8,598 nt of DNA from positions 1-8,598 of the forward strand of contig JBAXQV010000135.1 in assembly GCA_037131575.1 (NCBI GenBank), given 5' to 3'. Source of the DNA: VFMC01 sp037131575 (GTDB lineage: Bacteria > Actinomycetota > Acidimicrobiia > Acidimicrobiales > Ilumatobacteraceae). Shown piece by piece: positions 6,315 to 8,598 of this stretch (positions within the stretch are counted from its first letter, which is position 1; each line of letters starts with the position of its first letter). Made by a program: the position numbers and the translations under genes. The notes below the pieces were generated by a model. That model made no database searches. It was not told the DNA's origin and saw only the letters and a program-made list of their open reading frames with translations.

Positions 6315-7568
6315 CTAGGCGTGTCGGGTGATGCGGACTGGCAACTCACGCGGGCCGCGGATTTGGCCGACGCTCCAGCGCACGCCACCGGGACTCGCCA
6401 ACTCGAAACCGGGGAACCGCTGCACGAACGTTTCCACGGCGACGCGCAGTTCGAGGCGGGCGAGGTTCGAGCCGAGACAACGATGGATACCCAACCCGAA
6501 CGCGGCGTGCCGGTTCACCTCGCGGTCGATGAGCACTTCGTCGGCGCGCTCGAATTCGGCAGGGTCGAGGTTGTAGGCCGGGAACGGCAGCAGCACCCAT
6601 TCGTTGGTCTTCATCGGGCAGCCGTTGAAGTCGTGATCTTGGGCGACCACACGGGCCATGGTGACCGGCGCATAGGCACGCAGGAACTCTTCGATGGCGG
6701 TGGGCCACAACGACGGGTCGTCGTTCAAGCGCTGCAAATCGGTTGGCGTGGAGGCGAGGTGCCACAGGCTGGCGCCAATGGCGCTCCACGTGGTGTCGAT
6801 ACCGGCGATGAGCAACAGCGCGATGGAACCGCGTACGTGTTCGTGGCTCAGCGGTTGATCGAAGATGGTGGAGTTGAGGAGGAAGTTGGTGAGGTCGTCG
6901 CGTGGGTTGGCCACATGGTCGGCGATCTGCAGGTCGAGGTAGGCCTCGAGTTTCTGGAAGGCGGCGATGCGATGGGCAGGTGCCGCATTCACGTTCTCGA
7001 CCACCTCGTGCACGAAACCACGGAACAACCGCGCGTCTTCGCGGGGGAAGCCGAGCATCTGAGCGATCACATCGACAGGGATGTTCTGCGCGTACTGCTG
7101 CGCTGCGTCGACAACATCGGCGTCACCCATCTCGTCGATCAGTTCGTTGCAGAGTTCGCGCACGCGGGCTTCCCACGGCTCGATTTGCTTCGGGGCGAAC
7201 GGGGGTAGCAGCAGTCGACGGGCGTGGTGATGGAACGGCGGGTCGCTGGTGATGGGCGGGGCGCCACCGATGGGCGCCTGGGCCATGATCTCGCCGGTGC
7301 CCACCACCACGGCGCGCGAGGTGAAGTGCTCGGTGTCGTAGGCGATACGCGACACATCGGCGGCCGTGACGGGCAACCAGGCGCCGTGGTATCGATCGGT
7401 GTGCGCCACCGGACAGGTGCCGCGCAGGTCGGCCCAGATCTCGTGGGCGTTGGCGTTGTACTCGGGGTCGGCGTGATCGAAGTCGGTGGCCCAATCGGCG
7501 ACCGGGCCGTAGAGGCTGGCCGGAGTGTCGTGGACTTCGATGTGCACGTTGGGTGCGAGTTCGGTCAT
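6315..7568 (-). CDS. Cytochrome P450 monooxygenase
   Basis: A soluble bacterial class I P450 of 417 residues that uses electrons from a ferredoxin to insert oxygen into an organic substrate. All core motifs are present: C-helix region SDPPFHHHARRLLLPPF (108-124) with arginines for the heme propionate; I-helix AGIDTT (255-260) with the acid-alcohol pair Asp258/Thr259 for oxygen activation; K-helix ExxR (Glu294, Arg297); heme loop FGLGIHRCLG (357-366) with Cys364 as the thiolate ligand. There is no N-terminal membrane anchor and no fused reductase. The substrate cannot be read from sequence; steroids, fatty acids, terpenes and xenobiotics are all used by such enzymes. The start ATG at 7566-7568 is one base after the ferredoxin stop, and the 23 residues further upstream are ferredoxin shadow. 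It ends 35 bases from the convergent ClC stop; no terminator hairpin is obvious in that gap (6280-6314). Confidence 0.96.
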   Translation of the reverse strand: MTELAPNVHIEVHDTPASLYGPVADWATDFDHADPEYNANAHEIWADLRGTCPVAHTDRYHGAWLPVTAADVSRIAYDTEHFTSRAVVVGTGEIMAQAPIGGAPPITSDPPFHHHARRLLLPPFAPKQIEPWEARVRELCNELIDEMGDADVVDAAQQYAQNIPVDVIAQMLGFPREDARLFRGFVHEVVENVNAAPAHRIAAFQKLEAYLDLQIADHVANPRDDLTNFLLNSTIFDQPLSHEHVRGSIALLLIAGIDTTWSAIGASLWHLASTPTDLQRLNDDPSLWPTAIEEFLRAYAPVTMARVVAQDHDFNGCPMKTNEWVLLPFPAYNLDPAEFERADEVLIDREVNRHAAFGLGIHRCLGSNLARLELRVAVETFVQRFPGFELASPGGVRWSVGQIRGPRELPVRITRHA

Positions 7569-7569
7569 G

Positions 7570-7767
7570 TCATTCCCCTTCGATCGAAATGGCGTACTCG
7601 GGGCAGTTGGCCACAGCGAGCCGTGCCTTTGCCGCAAGCGCTTCGGGTACCACGCCGTCGTTCAGGGCGATGGCCGTGCCGTAGTCGTCGACGTCGAACA
7701 ATTCGGGGGCGAGGGCGTAGCAACGATTGTGCCCTTGGCACGTGTCGGAGTCGATAATGACGCGCAT
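7570..7767 (-). CDS. [3Fe-4S] ferredoxin, redox partner of the P450
   Basis: A 65-residue single-cluster ferredoxin of the kind that accompanies actinobacterial P450s. It has only three ligand cysteines, Cys10, Cys16 and Cys55 (followed by Pro), with His13 where the second cysteine of a [4Fe-4S] motif would be: CxxHxxC...CP, the signature of P450-linked [3Fe-4S] ferredoxins. The start of the fold (MRVIIDSDTCQGHNRC), the acidic centre (PELFDVDDYG) and the end (ANCPEYAISIEGE) are typical. It delivers electrons from a ferredoxin reductase (not in the window) to the P450, whose ATG follows after a single base, so the two are translated from one message. The ATG at 7765-7767 is chosen because homology starts there. 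No Shine-Dalgarno precedes it, but a -10 box lies exactly 7 bases upstream, fitting leaderless translation. Confidence 0.93.
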   Translation of the reverse strand: MRVIIDSDTCQGHNRCYALAPELFDVDDYGTAIALNDGVVPEALAAKARLAVANCPEYAISIEGE

Positions 7768-7774
7768 GAACGTC

Positions 7775-7805
7775 ACTGTAGGGCACTGCTGAGACAGAAT
7801 GTCAA
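7775..7805 (-). promoter_or_regulatory. Leaderless-type promoter of the ferredoxin-P450 operon
   Basis: On the minus strand a perfect TTGACA (7800-7805) is followed after 19 bases by TACAGT (7775-7780), a TANNNT -10. Seven bases then separate the -10 from the ATG at 7767, which is where transcription would start, so the message would begin at or next to the start codon. The 19-base spacer is longer than ideal; CCTACA with a 17-base spacer is a poorer alternative. The absence of any ribosome site supports a leaderless message. The -35 sits inside the inverted repeats listed separately. Confidence 0.6.
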
Positions 7806-7823
7806 AAAATGTCTCATTGTCTC
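7790..7823. promoter_or_regulatory. Inverted-repeat operator candidate between ferredoxin and yaaA
   Basis: TGAGACA (7790-7796) and TGTCTCA (7810-7816) form a perfect 7-base inverted repeat with a 13-base spacer. Within the spacer TGTC (7800-7803) pairs with GACA (7793-7796) as a tighter GACA-GAA-TGTC dyad, and TGTCTC recurs at 7818-7823. Direct copies of ATGTC start at 7799 and 7809, one helical turn apart. The cluster covers the -35 of the ferredoxin promoter and the first codons of the annotated yaaA. The shape suits a dimeric repressor such as a TetR-family protein, but no regulator gene lies in the window and the binding protein is unknown. Confidence 0.5.
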
Positions 7824-8527
7824 TCCTGCTGCCCCCTTCGGAGGGAAAGGCAGCGTCGGGCGACCCTGGCCAGCCCTGGGCGCCTTCGAGTGGGCAGTTC
7901 GGCGCACGCCTCGGGGTGCGCCGCGCCCAAGTGGCTGCAGCCCTGGCAGAGCTGAGCGGCGGGACCGAGAAGTTGCTCGGTGTCGGCGGAGCGCACCTCG
8001 CTCGCGCCCAAGAGGCCAACGAGCACCTCGTGGGTGCACCGTCGTTGCCGGCCGCGCAGCGCTACACGGGCGTGGTGTGGGACGCGCTCGATCTGGCTTC
8101 CATGCGCGCACCGTTGCGCCGCCGGGCCGGTGCGTCCATCGCCGTGGTGTCGGGCCTGTTGGGCGTGGTGGGGTTCGACGACCCCACCCCCGACTACCGC
8201 TTGAAGATGGGCGCATCATTGGCACCCTTCGGCAAACTCAGCACCTGGTGGCGGCCAGCAGTGTCGGCCGCCATCGACGGATGGGCCACTGGGCGCTACA
8301 TCGTCGATCTGTTGCCCAACGAGCACCGGGCCGCCTGGGCTCCGGGCGACGACCTCCAGGGCGTGTCGGTGGGGTTCGTCGAGCGGTCGGGCAAGGTGGC
8401 CGGACACGATGCCAAGGCCGCCAAGGGCCGCCTGGCGCGGTATCTGCTCGAGTGGAAGGGGCACCCACTCGATGCCCTCGACGCCTGGGAAGACGACCGC
8501 TTCGACCTCACCGTCACCGGGTTGTAG
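7799..8527 (+). CDS. yaaA: YaaA/DUF328 (UPF0246) family protein, peroxide-stress related
   Basis: A 242-residue protein matching the YaaA family in length (E. coli YaaA is about 258) and motif order: LLPPSEGK (10-17), RYTGVVWDALD (88-98), SGLLGVV (118-124) with PDYRLKMG (131-138), DLLPNEH (170-176, where many members read NLASxEY), and the basic C-terminal block HDAKAAKGRLARYLLE (203-218) that ends in RFDL. In E. coli, YaaA is induced by hydrogen peroxide and limits free iron and DNA damage; the fold binds DNA. The role here is inferred from family only. The ATG at 7799 has no ribosome site, and its first six codons lie in AT-rich inverted repeats. A TTG at 7817, giving a protein starting SLLLPPSEGK, matches the usual YaaA N-terminus better and is a real alternative. 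It is divergent from the ferredoxin operon across a shared control region. Confidence 0.88.
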   Translation: MSKNVSLSLLLPPSEGKAASGDPGQPWAPSSGQFGARLGVRRAQVAAALAELSGGTEKLLGVGGAHLARAQEANEHLVGAPSLPAAQRYTGVVWDALDLASMRAPLRRRAGASIAVVSGLLGVVGFDDPTPDYRLKMGASLAPFGKLSTWWRPAVSAAIDGWATGRYIVDLLPNEHRAAWAPGDDLQGVSVGFVERSGKVAGHDAKAAKGRLARYLLEWKGHPLDALDAWEDDRFDLTVTGL

Positions 8528-8540
8528 ACGCGCCGAACTG

Positions 8541-8560
8541 GAGGGCCGGGCACGGCCTTC
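8541..8560 (+). terminator. GC-rich hairpin after yaaA, likely terminator
   Basis: GAGGGCCG and CGGCCTTC pair as an 8-base stem (one G-T wobble) around the loop GGCA, beginning 13 bases after the yaaA stop. No T-run follows, as is common for actinobacterial hairpin terminators, so activity is likely but not certain. Confidence 0.5.
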
Positions 8561-8580
8561 GCCTCGCCACGACATCGCCG

Positions 8581-8598
8581 GGCGGGGCCAGGCGGGGC
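8581..8598. repeat. Short G-rich direct repeat at the window edge
   Basis: GGCGGGGC occurs at 8581-8588 and again at 8591-8598, separated by CA, giving a 10-base period that may continue beyond the window. The 71 bases after yaaA otherwise hold only the hairpin. Confidence 0.45.

Noticed and set aside
5175..7208. Very long plus-strand open frame (677 codons) across the ClC gene and antisense to the P450
   Set aside because: It is a GC-rich shadow: Arg/Gly/His-rich composition with no motif, and it runs through two genes with clear family motifs in other frames.

Overview
This is a gene-dense, high-GC window. GTG starts are common, codons mostly end in G or C, and there is a likely leaderless promoter. 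Together with the gene content (a free-standing B12-binding mutase subunit beside sucC, a ferredoxin/P450 pair, an actinobacterial-style PcrA), this points to the Actinomycetota, most likely class Acidimicrobiia. The class-level call is an inference from protein style, not from a marker gene. No gene-free stretch exceeds about 110 bases, and I see no RNA gene, insertion sequence, phage gene or CRISPR array.

Layout. (1) 1-1175, minus strand: a translationally coupled pair, a B12-binding mutase small subunit followed after 4 bases by sucC, which runs off the left edge. This links propionyl/branched-acyl-CoA rearrangement to succinyl-CoA use in the TCA cycle. (2) 1280-1810, plus strand: a membrane-anchored extracytoplasmic protein, possibly a Rieske-like domain without cluster ligands. 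It is divergent from the mutase gene. (3) 1800-2748, minus strand: a small four-helix membrane protein, then a flavodoxin-like protein, probably one operon. The flavodoxin gene overlaps the 3' end of the gene in (2) by 11 bases. (4) 2804-6279, plus strand: a complete PcrA/UvrD helicase whose stop codon overlaps the start of a ClC-family anion transporter. (5) 6315-7767, minus strand: a three-cysteine [3Fe-4S] ferredoxin and a cytochrome P450 one base apart, clearly one redox operon. (6) 7799-8527, plus strand: a YaaA-family (DUF328) protein, divergent from the ferredoxin, followed by a GC-rich hairpin.

Most of the window is housekeeping or metabolic. The most informative non-coding signal is the ferredoxin/yaaA divergent region (about 7775-7823). 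There, a consensus -35 box, a -10 box placed for a leaderless transcript, and a cluster of TGTC/GACA half-sites with a perfect 7-base inverted repeat lie on top of each other. It looks like an operator controlling the P450 operon and perhaps yaaA. The other points worth a second look are the ClC protein, which lacks the usual selectivity and internal-glutamate residues, the Rieske-like protein, and the mutase-subunit/sucC coupling. I did not find a convincing wholly new multi-gene system.
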